Assembly: GCF_021654285.1 (NCBI RefSeq)
Contig: NZ_JAKFZS010000011.1
Span: forward strand, 62,001-126,000
Origin: Pseudoalteromonas luteoviolacea
GTDB lineage: Bacteria; Pseudomonadota; Gammaproteobacteria; Enterobacterales; Alteromonadaceae
DNA: 64,000 nucleotides
Direction of reading: 5' to 3'
Shown here: one piece after another, positions 6,890-16,265 of the stretch
Position numbering within the stretch: position 1 is the stretch's first letter
How the letters are laid out: each line of letters opens with the position of its first letter
Translations under genes and position numbers: made by a program
The notes under the pieces: generated by a model
Told to the model about the DNA's origin: nothing
What the model saw: the letters and a program-made list of their open reading frames with translations, nothing else
Database searches by the model: none

Positions 6890-9598
6890 TTGAAATTAAG
6901 CAACAATGATAATAAACAATATAAGCACATAACACTGGACAATGGTCTTAAAGTTTTACTTATATCTGACTCCAACAGTGAAAAATCTGCAGTCTCTTTG
7001 ACAATCAACGTGGGTCACTTCGACGATCCTGTTGGACGTCAAGGTATGGCTCACTTTATTGAGCATATGCTGTTTTTAGGTACAGAGCAATACCCAATTA
7101 AAGGTGAGTTTTCTCAACTGGTCAATCAACATGGTGGCAACAGCAACGCATGGACGGGTACTGAGCATACCTGTTACTTTTTTGATTGCTTAGCAACTAA
7201 GCTTGACACTCTCGCTCCCCGTTTCGCCGATTTTTTTATTGCCCCAAGCTTCGAGCAAAGTGCACTACTTGATGAACGTAATGCAATAGATGCTGAATTT
7301 AACCTTAAAGTAAAGGATGATAACCGCCGTATCATTCAAGCACATAAAGAAACAGCAAACCCTGCGCATCCATTCACCAAATTTTCAGTTGGTAATCACG
7401 ATACTTTGGGAGATAAACACGGTGACATTCGCAGCGAAGTCATTCAGTTTTTCAAACAACATTATCAGGCACAATGGATGACTCTTGTCATTGCAGGCCC
7501 ACAAACAATCGTCGAATTTGAAGAACTTGCCCAAACACATTTCGACGCCATTCACGGTGACGTCAACCGGCCTAAGCCAAAGATTCAAGTCCCCTTTTAT
7601 CGGCCGCAAGATCTTGGGTTAAAACTAAACATAAAGCCCAGAAAACATTTACAAAAGCTCATAGTAAGCTTTGCTATGCCAAATATAGATGAACTATATC
7701 GATACAAAAGTTTAAGCTTCCTCGCGCATCTATTGGGGTACGAAGGTGAAGGTTCTTTATATGCAATACTGAAAAAAAATGGCTGGATCAACGCCCTATC
7801 TGCAGGTGGCGGTGTAAATGGCAGTAACTTCAAAGACTTTAACGTGAGTTTTGCACTCACTGATTTAGGTATAGAGTTTTATGAAGATATTGTAGAAATG
7901 TTATTTGAATATATTAGTCTGATCAAAACAGAACACCACACTCTTCCAGCATTATACGCTGACAAAAAGCAATTAATGGAATTAGCTTTTGACAATCAGG
8001 AAGTTAATAAGCTCATTGACTGGGTCAGTAATGTTAGCGTAAACATGCACCACTATAGCAAAGACTATACGCTTTATGGTGACTATTGCATGGAGCACTT
8101 TAATCAGACTCTACATGCCGAGTTGATGGGCTATTTGATACCAAACAATATGCGTTTGGTACTTATTCACCCGACGGCAACAGATGAAACAGATGCAACA
8201 GATGCAACAGATGCAATAAACAGAATTGCACAGTGGTATAACACTCCATATCAAGTCGTAAAAATCAACCAACAGTGGTTAGATGCACTTGGGCGAATAA
8301 CTGACCCACTACCAGAAATGCGACTACCTAATGTAAATCCCTACCTTAGCGAAGAAAATGCGCTATTCGACATCGAATCCACTGCGCAGTTCCCAACTCG
8401 ATTGCAAGAGCGACCTGGTTTTGCTTTTTGGTTTAAACAAGATGCAACATTTAGGGTCACTAAAGGTCATTTTTATCTTGAAATAGACTCTGAGACATCT
8501 ATTTCAAATCACACCACAATGGCTTTGACCAGATTATTCGCAGATTTATTCATGGATAGCGTCGCTGAACAGTTCTATTCAGCAGAGTTGGCAGGCCTCA
8601 GTTACCATCTAACATCACACCAAGGCGGGCTAACATTGCACACAGCTGGGCTCTCGTCCTGTCAATTAAAACTAATTTCTCAACTGATTGAAGCTTTACA
8701 GAAGCAACCTATCAGTGCAGCAAGATTTGCCGAATATAAAAAGCAACTCATACGGCATTGGCAAAACCATAATAAGAACAAGCCAGTAAGTGAGCTGTTT
8801 AGCATTTTAGGTGCTAGACTTATGCCTTGGAATCCCACCCCAAATGAGCTAGCTTCCGCGCTGCAAAATGTTTGCTTTAACGAATTTAATGCGTTTAGAG
8901 ATGCATTTTTCACCTCTATTCATGCAAAGGCATTCTTACATGGTAATTGGCAGTCTAAGCATGCAATTGCAACTGAACAGCAGCTACTGTGTAACTTTGC
9001 GAAAAGTGAAATACTAGAAGATCTAAAAAAGCCACTCATGACAATTAAACAGCAGCATACTGAGCACTTTGATAATGAGCAGAGTGAACATGCTTTTGTA
9101 CACTATATCCAAGCGCCTACTCTCGATGTACAAGATAAAATAAAGATAATGGCTTTCAACCAGTTGGTTAGTCAGCATTACTTTGAGAAACTGCGGACTG
9201 AACAACAACTAGGCTACCTTGTAGGTGCTGGCTACGCACCTTTTAATACTCGAGCCGGTATTGCTTTTTATATTCAGTCTCCCAATTACCACAGTGCAGA
9301 CTTAATCAGGTACCACCAGCTATTTTTAAATGACTTCGTTTCGAATATCGATACTTTAGATGGGAAACATTGGCTAGATGTGAAAGCTAGCCTCAAGTCA
9401 CAAATAGCAGAAAAAGATAAAAATTTGCGTCTTCGTTCACAACGCTTTTGGATAGCAATAGGCAACGATGATCATACCTTCTCGATGCAAGCTCAATTAC
9501 TTGATGCACTCAATGAGCTTACATTTTCAGAATTGAAGAGTTTCATTTGCCAGGCCACTGCGAGAAACTTTCCAAGTATCACCCTAACCATCAATTAG
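6890..9598 (+). CDS. M16-family zinc protease (insulinase/pitrilysin type)
   Basis: This 902-residue protein has the inverted zinc motif HFIEH (H55, E58, H59) in its N-terminal domain, and the downstream glutamate region ERNAIDAEFN that completes the metal site. The later half retains the insulinase-type active-site support ERTEQQLGYLVG-like sequence (LRTEQQLGYLVGAGY) near residues 767-780. It resembles pitrilysin (Ptr) and the smaller Alteromonadales insulinase-like peptidases, and probably degrades short peptides. No clear signal peptide is present, so a cytoplasmic site is likely. The start is TTG 6890-6892: the upstream in-frame stop is close, and no ATG occurs until residue 53, inside the catalytic domain. 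The ribosome-binding site is weak. A 9-bp tandem repeat lies within the gene. Confidence 0.92.
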   Translation: MKLSNNDNKQYKHITLDNGLKVLLISDSNSEKSAVSLTINVGHFDDPVGRQGMAHFIEHMLFLGTEQYPIKGEFSQLVNQHGGNSNAWTGTEHTCYFFDCLATKLDTLAPRFADFFIAPSFEQSALLDERNAIDAEFNLKVKDDNRRIIQAHKETANPAHPFTKFSVGNHDTLGDKHGDIRSEVIQFFKQHYQAQWMTLVIAGPQTIVEFEELAQTHFDAIHGDVNRPKPKIQVPFYRPQDLGLKLNIKPRKHLQKLIVSFAMPNIDELYRYKSLSFLAHLLGYEGEGSLYAILKKNGWINALSAGGGVNGSNFKDFNVSFALTDLGIEFYEDIVEMLFEYISLIKTEHHTLPALYADKKQLMELAFDNQEVNKLIDWVSNVSVNMHHYSKDYTLYGDYCMEHFNQTLHAELMGYLIPNNMRLVLIHPTATDETDATDATDAINRIAQWYNTPYQVVKINQQWLDALGRITDPLPEMRLPNVNPYLSEENALFDIESTAQFPTRLQERPGFAFWFKQDATFRVTKGHFYLEIDSETSISNHTTMALTRLFADLFMDSVAEQFYSAELAGLSYHLTSHQGGLTLHTAGLSSCQLKLISQLIEALQKQPISAARFAEYKKQLIRHWQNHNKNKPVSELFSILGARLMPWNPTPNELASALQNVCFNEFNAFRDAFFTSIHAKAFLHGNWQSKHAIATEQQLLCNFAKSEILEDLKKPLMTIKQQHTEHFDNEQSEHAFVHYIQAPTLDVQDKIKIMAFNQLVSQHYFEKLRTEQQLGYLVGAGYAPFNTRAGIAFYIQSPNYHSADLIRYHQLFLNDFVSNIDTLDGKHWLDVKASLKSQIAEKDKNLRLRSQRFWIAIGNDDHTFSMQAQLLDALNELTFSELKSFICQATARNFPSITLTIN
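8180..8215 (+). repeat. Four 9-bp tandem repeats inside the M16 protease gene
   Basis: One ACAGATGAA unit is followed by three exact ACAGATGCA units. They encode the Thr-Asp-(Glu/Ala) repeat TDETDATDATDA near residue 433, in a linker between protease halves. Confidence 0.9.
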
Positions 9599-9745
9599 CT
9601 TTTCCTTTACGTGGCTCATATAGCATGAGGAAAAGTTAACTTTATTTCCTTTCAATAATGCACAAAATAAACAGTCTTATCCGAGTCTTTCCATATTTCG
9701 TCAATTAAGCTTTGACTCGGGCCTGCTGTTTCGATTAGATTAACA

Positions 9746-12010
9746 GTGAATGTATTAATCTTGTACACTATGGTATATAAAAACAATATAAGAATTCTGT
9801 TGGCTCTTATTTATCTTTTTGCTTTGAGTACCCCTGTACACGCATCTGCACTTTTTGAGCCCCTATATCATGCACCTCTGCCTTTTTTGGTTGTGGCAGT
9901 GATTTGCGCCATTCCGTTTTTCATTATGCTGCTTCTAAATAGTAAATCCAAGCGTAAGCTAGAAAACCTTCAAATGTCTGAAAAATGGTTGAAAAGCACA
10001 GTTGAAGGCAGTGGTGACACACTGTGGGATTGGAACATTCAATCAGGTGATATCATTCGCATAAATGATAAGTACGCACTAAACGAGGAAAAAAGTAGTC
10101 ACTTTATCCCTAATGCTAAAAGAATACACCCACAAGATATTCCACTTGTTGAGAAACAGCTCAAGTTGCATTTCGCAGAAAAAACAGCATTTTTCGAAGC
10201 TTCCTATCGGTTAAGAGATAACCTTAACCAATACCACTGGGTGCTGGATAAAGGCAAAGTAATCAGTAAAGACGACAACCTTAACCCGCTTCGAATGACC
10301 GGCACTGTGAGGGATATCAATCACTTAAAAAGTACCGAAGAACGTCTGAATTTATTTGCCAAATGTGTAGAGTCACTCACTGATGCCATTGCGATTTATG
10401 ACCATAACTTCAAACTTGTCGATCTTAACCCAAGCTATTTAAGAGTCTTTGGTGGAAAAAGAGCGCAATATATCGACTCAGATTTTCAGCTTCCAGGTTA
10501 TGACAATCGCTTTATCAGACAAATAAAATCTGCACTTAAAGAAACGGAACACTGGCAAGAAGAGCTGAAAATCTACGATCATAAAGGCAGCATGCTACCA
10601 ATTGAGGTGACTATCGATGAGATTAAGAACAGCCATGGCCACGTGACCAATTATGTTGTCGTCTTTTCAGATTTAACGGAAAGAAAAAAAGCAGAATCGC
10701 AGCTACACAACCTATCAAATAGAGATAGGATCACAGGGCTACCTAATCGTAATTTATTTTTTACCAATTTAAAAAAGCTCTCTCAGCAAGGTACCCATCA
10801 TGCCTTATTAGTATTCGACTTAGACAACTTCAAAAAGATAAACGACTCATTAGGACACCAGCTAGGTGATAGTTTGCTCTCAAAACTCTCTATGAGGCTG
10901 AATAAGTTATGTCGGCAACAAGATACTTTCTATCGTTTGGGTGGCGATGAGTTTGCACTCGTCATGTCTGGCACTAATGACATTCATACAATCACAAAAG
11001 TCGCAAAACAGTTTTTAGCAGCTATTGCGACGCCATTTAAAATGGCAAATCATGAATTGGTGATCACTTCATCAGTCGGTATTGTACTCTTTCCAGAAGA
11101 TGGTAAAACACCTGAAATTCTTTTAAAAAATGCTGATACAGCTATGTATCATGCAAAGCAAAAAGGTAATCACTATTTATTTTTTAATGATTCTATGAAT
11201 GAGCAAGCAGTCAAGCGTTTGCAAATAGAAAACCTGATGCGTTTTGGCCTAAAAGAAGATCATTTTATAGTTTACTATCAACCCAAGATGGATATAAGAA
11301 CAGGAAAACTTGTTGGTATGGAAGCATTGGTCCGTTTTATTACGCCTAAAAAAGGCATTATAAGTCCAGGGGTCTTTATACCAATTGCAGAAGAGACCGG
11401 CCAGATCATTGAAATTGGTGAGGTGGTACTGGATAAAGCCTGTAAAGACGTCAAACGCTGGGTAGATAAAGGTCTTTTCAATGGTCGAGTAGCTGTCAAC
11501 CTGTCTGCCAAGCAATTTAGTTTACCTGATTTAACTGCCCGCATTGATATTATCTTGCAAAAAAATCAACTTCCTTCATATTTTCTTGAGCTTGAAATTA
11601 CAGAAGGAACAGTTATGGACGATCCTCAAGAGGCAATTTCAATTATGAGGTCGCTTAGCTCTCGTGGTATTCACCTAGCAATGGATGATTTTGGTACTGG
11701 ATACTCCTCATTAGCCTATTTAAAGCAATTTCCGCTTAATACGCTAAAAGTTGACAAGGCTTTTATCGATGATATGGGCAGTGAGCGGGGCCGCAATATG
11801 GTGGATTCAATCGTCACTATTGCACATAACTTAGATTTACATGTCGTTGCTGAAGGTGTTGAGGAAGAAGAGCAACTGACTTTATTAAAACAGTTAGAGT
11901 GTCAAACAATACAAGGTTACTACTACTCCAAACCACTTTCTAGTGACGAGTTTGAACGCTTCTTGCAAGCAGAAAATGAAGTAAAACCCAGCCTACAACT
12001 TGTTAATTAA
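9746..12010 (+). CDS. Membrane PAS-PAS-GGDEF-EAL cyclic-di-GMP protein
   Basis: This 754-residue protein has two hydrophobic segments near the N-terminus (about residues 13-30 and 46-66). Two PAS-type sensor regions follow (about 75-200 and 205-320), then GGDEF and EAL domains. The diguanylate cyclase motif is intact (YRLGGDEFALV). It is preceded by RQQD five residues upstream, a proper RxxD inhibitory site. The EAL domain has GMEALVRF, LEITEGTVMDD, DDFGTGYSSL and KVDKAFIDD, so metal-binding and catalytic residues look present. It could therefore make or break c-di-GMP depending on the PAS signal; which dominates is not visible. The start is uncertain among GTG 9746, TTG 9761 and ATG 9770. 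The later ATG gives a better N-terminal membrane anchor. Confidence 0.93.
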   Translation: MNVLILYTMVYKNNIRILLALIYLFALSTPVHASALFEPLYHAPLPFLVVAVICAIPFFIMLLLNSKSKRKLENLQMSEKWLKSTVEGSGDTLWDWNIQSGDIIRINDKYALNEEKSSHFIPNAKRIHPQDIPLVEKQLKLHFAEKTAFFEASYRLRDNLNQYHWVLDKGKVISKDDNLNPLRMTGTVRDINHLKSTEERLNLFAKCVESLTDAIAIYDHNFKLVDLNPSYLRVFGGKRAQYIDSDFQLPGYDNRFIRQIKSALKETEHWQEELKIYDHKGSMLPIEVTIDEIKNSHGHVTNYVVVFSDLTERKKAESQLHNLSNRDRITGLPNRNLFFTNLKKLSQQGTHHALLVFDLDNFKKINDSLGHQLGDSLLSKLSMRLNKLCRQQDTFYRLGGDEFALVMSGTNDIHTITKVAKQFLAAIATPFKMANHELVITSSVGIVLFPEDGKTPEILLKNADTAMYHAKQKGNHYLFFNDSMNEQAVKRLQIENLMRFGLKEDHFIVYYQPKMDIRTGKLVGMEALVRFITPKKGIISPGVFIPIAEETGQIIEIGEVVLDKACKDVKRWVDKGLFNGRVAVNLSAKQFSLPDLTARIDIILQKNQLPSYFLELEITEGTVMDDPQEAISIMRSLSSRGIHLAMDDFGTGYSSLAYLKQFPLNTLKVDKAFIDDMGSERGRNMVDSIVTIAHNLDLHVVAEGVEEEEQLTLLKQLECQTIQGYYYSKPLSSDEFERFLQAENEVKPSLQLVN

Positions 12011-12801
12011 CTGCTCAATCATCTAAATTCTATTATTTCAACCTATCAATAGCTTTCAGCGTGCCAAATTATGCCTGTAGAGGTAATGTCACAAACTCAG
12101 TATGAAAATAGTACAAAACCATCATTTTACGGATAAAAACCAATCAAAAACATAAAATTGTTGCAAAATATTGCATTATTTAATTTAATACCAGCCTTGA
12201 AGAAACAAGTTACTGCAAAATACTTAGTGCTAAAACAGGGACAACATGGTCCATGAAATGAAAAACTCTATAATAAACAACTTATTATTAGAGTTTAGTC
12301 ATTAATTACCGCTTTATTGCATCATAAAAAAGTGTAACCAGATACAATTTAGCTGCAAATTGCGACAAGGGCAGTGACATGCATACACTGTTTCGCCATG
12401 TAAAACCAAGTTTGGTAAATCGTAATAGTGTATTTACGAATACTAGACTAAAGTTAGTAATAAGTAGTTCAGGTAGTACTTGTTAGATCAGTCGGTCATG
12501 GTGTAGTTTGCAGCTACCCCAAAAGTAGCGCATTTAATGCCTACTTGAGATAGTTTAATGATGAGAAAAGTCTATTAGACATATTTTTCGAACTTATCTT
12601 TTCTAATTTAATAAATTTCAATGGATTGTAAATTTGATTTATGTAATTAGATGGATAGTATCGGACCTGTATTTGTCAACTATGTTTGTTATTTCATGAC
12701 ATTTTACATAAGAAGCCTTACTCATTACAGAATTCTCTCAATAGCTGCTAAAATTAGCCCCATGTTGTTTTAATTAATATAGTTTTTCAAGGACACGGGC
12801 T
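12011..12801. other. Long AT-rich intergenic region
   Basis: About 790 bases with no credible gene. It contains a strong AT-rich hairpin at 12263-12296: an 8-bp plus 6-bp stem, one bulged T, and a 5-base loop. A smaller hairpin GCTAC/GTAGC lies near 12512-12528. A 19-codon frame starting at 12246 covers the first hairpin but looks accidental. No tRNA or riboswitch was recognised. Confidence 0.5.
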
Positions 12802-13200
12802 ATGGATCAGAAGAGTGTACATAATTATTTACAGGCAAAGCCTGGGACCTTTATTACCAAGCCATTTGCACAAGAAGTAGATGTGTATAAAGTGCAACAC
12901 AAAATGTTTGCAACACTTTATGAAGGTAAAGAAGGCCAAACAAACGAAAATGGTGAGCCAGTTTGGTGGCTAAACTTAAAGTGCGATCCAGATGAAGCAT
13001 TGTTACTGCGTGACAAGTATTCGTCGATTGTGCCTGGGTACCATATGAACAAACGTCTTTGGAACACCATCGTGCTTGATGGCAGCATTCCAGAAGATGA
13101 GTTAAAAAAGTTGATTGATGACTCTTATAATATTGTTGTAGACAACCTGCCTACGGCACAGCGTGAAGAGTTGAACCGTATCACCGCTGGTGATAATTAA
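12802..13200 (+). CDS. MmcQ/YjbR family protein
   Basis: This 132-residue protein shows the YjbR fold pattern. It has an N-terminal short helix (VHNYLQAKPGTFITKPF), then VYKVQHKMFATL, WWLNLKCDPDEALLLRDKY, IVPGYHMNKRLWNTIVLDG, and a C-terminal helix starting DDELKKLIDDSY-like (EDELKKLIDDSYNIVV). The family is called a DNA-binding CyaY-like-fold group, and its biological role is not settled. AAGGACACGG lies before the ATG. A hairpin follows the stop by a few bases, so it appears to be a single-gene unit. Confidence 0.9.
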   Translation: MDQKSVHNYLQAKPGTFITKPFAQEVDVYKVQHKMFATLYEGKEGQTNENGEPVWWLNLKCDPDEALLLRDKYSSIVPGYHMNKRLWNTIVLDGSIPEDELKKLIDDSYNIVVDNLPTAQREELNRITAGDN

Positions 13201-13202
13201 TT

Positions 13203-13234
13203 GGCCTCCCTCGCACTCTGTGCGAGGGCCATTT
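13203..13234 (+). terminator. Hairpin after the YjbR-family gene
   Basis: CCCTCGCAC (13208-13216) pairs perfectly with GTGCGAGGG (13220-13228) around TCT. The T-tract is short (ATTTAA), so it may be an imperfect terminator. Confidence 0.65.
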
Positions 13235-13359
13235 AACTGATATCAGCCCCCCTTAAAACATGTCTTTTTTGTGTCTAAACACGTCTTTGTCACTTACCTG
13301 TAAATTATTTGTGTTTAATTATGTTCCTAAATTCAATAATATTTTGGGACTAAACAAAA

Positions 13360-15192
13360 ATGAAACAACTTGTAATTCCATTACTTATCTCAGCTTTACT
13401 CGCAGGCTGTACTTTTGATGGCGAAGATGGCAGAAATGGAGTCGATGGTAAAAATGGTAGCAACGGCCAGATCGGAGAGACTGGTAGCACTGGCGACAAA
13501 GGAGATAACGGGGAACCAGGTACAAACGGTGTAGATGGTGCACCAGGCTTAGACTCACTCCAACAAATTACTCCTAAGCTTATTGGCCGAGCAGTGCTCA
13601 ACGCAGAAAGTCCAGAAGGCGCTGCAGAGATAGTTGCCTACCACGCTCAAGGTCAGCGTATCTTTGCCCTAAACAGCTCCTCTTCACCAGCTACAATTGA
13701 AATAATCAATATCGCGGACATGGACCCACAAACACTGACGAATAATGCAGAAGGTGTGGTAACCAATACCAATTTACAGAGCAATGCCAGTATCAACCTG
13801 AGTGAATTTGAAACAGGCGATGCAAACAGCCTAGCTATTCACGATAATTTACTCGCGGTTGCAATCGCCAAAGACACCGGCCAATCAGGTAAAATCGTAT
13901 TTTTCGATATTGCTAACACGCCTAAGTTTATGAAATCGGTGACTGTTGGCAACCTGCCAGACATGGTTACATTTAGCCCTGACGGGCAAAAAGTCGTAGT
14001 CGCAAATGAAGGAGAACCTAAAGGGGATTATAGTATCGACCCAGAAGGTAGCATCGCAGTCATCGACATAAATAACGGTCAAATATCCGATACCGCAAGC
14101 ATTTTAAATTTCAATCAGTTTGATAGTCAGTTGGCTGTGCTAAAAACCCAAGGTGTTGTATTTGCAAATCCGACGGGGCGTACAATCAAAGGTAATACCA
14201 TTAATACGACTGTATCGATGGACCTAGAGCCTGAATATGTCACAATCAGCAAAGATAGCCGCTATGCCTATGTTTCACTGCAAGAAAATAATGCAATCGC
14301 CAAAGTCGACTTAACTGACAATAGCCTCTCCATACATGCTCTTGGCTTCAAAGACTGGGGTAAATCGACACTCGATGCATCAGATAAAGACAACGCAATT
14401 AACTTCGCAACTTATCCTGGATTGTACGGTATGTATCAACCCGATACGATCGCAGCCTATCAATGGCAAGGTGCCAACTTCATTATTTCTGCTAATGAAG
14501 GCGATGGTAGGGAATACTTTTTTGACTCCCCTGACGAAGCAACTTGTTTAGCTGAAGGCGGCCTGGAATTCGACAATGATGACGGCTGTCTTGCTTACAC
14601 TGATGAGGTAAGAGCTGAAGACTTAACACTTAGCAACAACTTCGACTACCTTAACAATGATGATCAAGATATCGGCAGGCTGAAAGTAAGTACCGTATTA
14701 GGTGATTCAGACAACGACAACCAATATGAAGCGCTTTACACTTATGGTGCTCGCTCATTTTCAATCTGGGATCATCATGGCCATAGAGTTTATGATTCAG
14801 GTGATGACATTGGGAAAATCACAGCAGCCATCCATGGCGAAGCTTTCAACAATGATGAAGATGAAAACAAGGGTGATACACGTTCAGACGCTAAAGGTGC
14901 CGAACCAGAAGCGCTTGCTATTGGCCAAATCAATGACCGTACTTATGCATTTATAGGCTTAGAAAGAATGGGCGGCATCATGGTCTATGACGTTACCAAT
15001 CCATTTAATGTCACCATGAACACTTATATGATCAACAGAGGGTTAGAAGCCGATACGCAAATAAGTGGAGACCTCGCCCCAGAAGGAATGATTTTCATTG
15101 ATCAAGCACAAAGCCCAACAGGAGAAGCTTTGCTAATTGTAGGTAATGAGATTTCAGGTAGTGTGTCAATTTGGTCTTTATCCAGTCAGTAA
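13360..15192 (+). CDS. Lipoprotein with collagen-like stalk and choice-of-anchor I domain
   Basis: This 610-residue protein has a type II signal with lipobox LLAG-C (C16). Directly after the lipidated Cys comes a run of 15 uninterrupted Gly-X-Y triplets, from GED to GLD (about residues 20-66), then a large beta-propeller-like domain. The propeller part has YVTISKDSRYAYVSL, acidic loops (DSDNDN; NNDEDENKGDT), and the conserved KGAEPEALAIGQ and IGLERMGGIMVYDV segments typical of the choice-of-anchor I family of surface proteins. The likely location is the outer membrane or outside face, with the collagen tract as a spacer. The substrate is unknown. Family members are sometimes annotated as alkaline-phosphatase-like, but no metallophosphatase motif is visible here. 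It stands alone between the yjbR-like gene and pfkA. Confidence 0.88.
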   Translation: MKQLVIPLLISALLAGCTFDGEDGRNGVDGKNGSNGQIGETGSTGDKGDNGEPGTNGVDGAPGLDSLQQITPKLIGRAVLNAESPEGAAEIVAYHAQGQRIFALNSSSSPATIEIINIADMDPQTLTNNAEGVVTNTNLQSNASINLSEFETGDANSLAIHDNLLAVAIAKDTGQSGKIVFFDIANTPKFMKSVTVGNLPDMVTFSPDGQKVVVANEGEPKGDYSIDPEGSIAVIDINNGQISDTASILNFNQFDSQLAVLKTQGVVFANPTGRTIKGNTINTTVSMDLEPEYVTISKDSRYAYVSLQENNAIAKVDLTDNSLSIHALGFKDWGKSTLDASDKDNAINFATYPGLYGMYQPDTIAAYQWQGANFIISANEGDGREYFFDSPDEATCLAEGGLEFDNDDGCLAYTDEVRAEDLTLSNNFDYLNNDDQDIGRLKVSTVLGDSDNDNQYEALYTYGARSFSIWDHHGHRVYDSGDDIGKITAAIHGEAFNNDEDENKGDTRSDAKGAEPEALAIGQINDRTYAFIGLERMGGIMVYDVTNPFNVTMNTYMINRGLEADTQISGDLAPEGMIFIDQAQSPTGEALLIVGNEISGSVSIWSLSSQ

Positions 15193-15261
15193 ACAACTTT
15201 GACATTTATGCATCGCTGTCTAGGCTAAAATTTGCATGCTCCTTTTTTATTGAGGGAAATA

Positions 15262-16254
15262 ATGAAACGCATAGCAATTATCACCAGTGGCGGCGATGCG
15301 CCTGGCATGAACGCTGCAATACGCGCTATTGTATTTTCATGTCATGATCAACAAATCGAATGTCTCGGCTTCTATCATGGCTATAATGGCCTTATAAATG
15401 ATGAATTCACATTTCTAATTCCCGCTCTAGTTTCACCTATTATCCAGCGCGGGGGCACAATTTTAAAAAGTGCTCGCTGTAAAGAGATGCACCAGGATGA
15501 AGGGGTAAAGCAAGCTGCCAATACACTCAACAAACACAAGGTAGATGCCCTTATCGTCATCGGCGGGGATGGTTCGTTTAGAGGCATGATGGCACTACAG
15601 GGGTACTGGCTTGGGAACCTTATTGGTGTGCCCGCGACCATAGATAACGATATTGCTTGTACAGATAAAACGATTGGCTTTACCAGTGCCGTTAATACGG
15701 CAACACAGGCTATAGATAAAATTCGTGACACAGCCAACGCATTTGAACGCGTTTTTATTGTCGAAGTCATGGGTCGTCGTAGTGGTCATATTGCATTTAA
15801 TGTCGGCTTGGCAGCAGGTGCTGAAGCCATTCTTTCATTTGAAAACTGCAACCTCAATAGTTTGGAGCAAGCCAAGTCTCACCTGATAGCTCAAATACAA
15901 TCGCAACTATTGGAGCAACATACAGGCTTTGTGATTGTACTAGCTGAAAACCTGTGGCCTAAAGGGCCCCATGGACTGCAACAAGCCTTGAGAGACACCG
16001 CAAATATTGAAAGCGCAGTATGTGTATTGGGGTATATACAACGCGGTGGAAGCCCCTGCCCTGAGGATCGTATCTTAGCCACTGAGTTAGGTATTGAAGC
16101 AGTGAGTGCAGCCAAACATAATACCGGGATCATGGTGGGCAAAGTCAATGGTCAAATTTCACGGCACTGTATTATCAGAGCCACTGAACAAAACAAGCCA
16201 GTAGACCGAGCACTACACTCGGCCTACCACCATATATCTAAATTAAACCACTAA
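15262..16254 (+). CDS. pfkA: 6-phosphofructokinase
   Basis: This 330-residue protein starts at ATG 15262, preceded by TGAGGGAAATA; an upstream in-frame ATG at 15232 adds ten non-conserved residues. It carries the PfkA signature TSGGDAPGMNAAIR, the nucleotide motif GGDGS (about residues 102-106), TIDND with the catalytic Asp, and the VEVMGRRSGHIA and YIQRGGSP segments. The Gly following GGD favours ATP over pyrophosphate as donor. It phosphorylates fructose 6-phosphate to the 1,6-bisphosphate in glycolysis. It is convergent with nhaD, with only 11 bases between stops and no clear terminator. Confidence 0.96.
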   Translation: MKRIAIITSGGDAPGMNAAIRAIVFSCHDQQIECLGFYHGYNGLINDEFTFLIPALVSPIIQRGGTILKSARCKEMHQDEGVKQAANTLNKHKVDALIVIGGDGSFRGMMALQGYWLGNLIGVPATIDNDIACTDKTIGFTSAVNTATQAIDKIRDTANAFERVFIVEVMGRRSGHIAFNVGLAAGAEAILSFENCNLNSLEQAKSHLIAQIQSQLLEQHTGFVIVLAENLWPKGPHGLQQALRDTANIESAVCVLGYIQRGGSPCPEDRILATELGIEAVSAAKHNTGIMVGKVNGQISRHCIIRATEQNKPVDRALHSAYHHISKLNH

Positions 16255-16265
16255 ATAGATATGTG

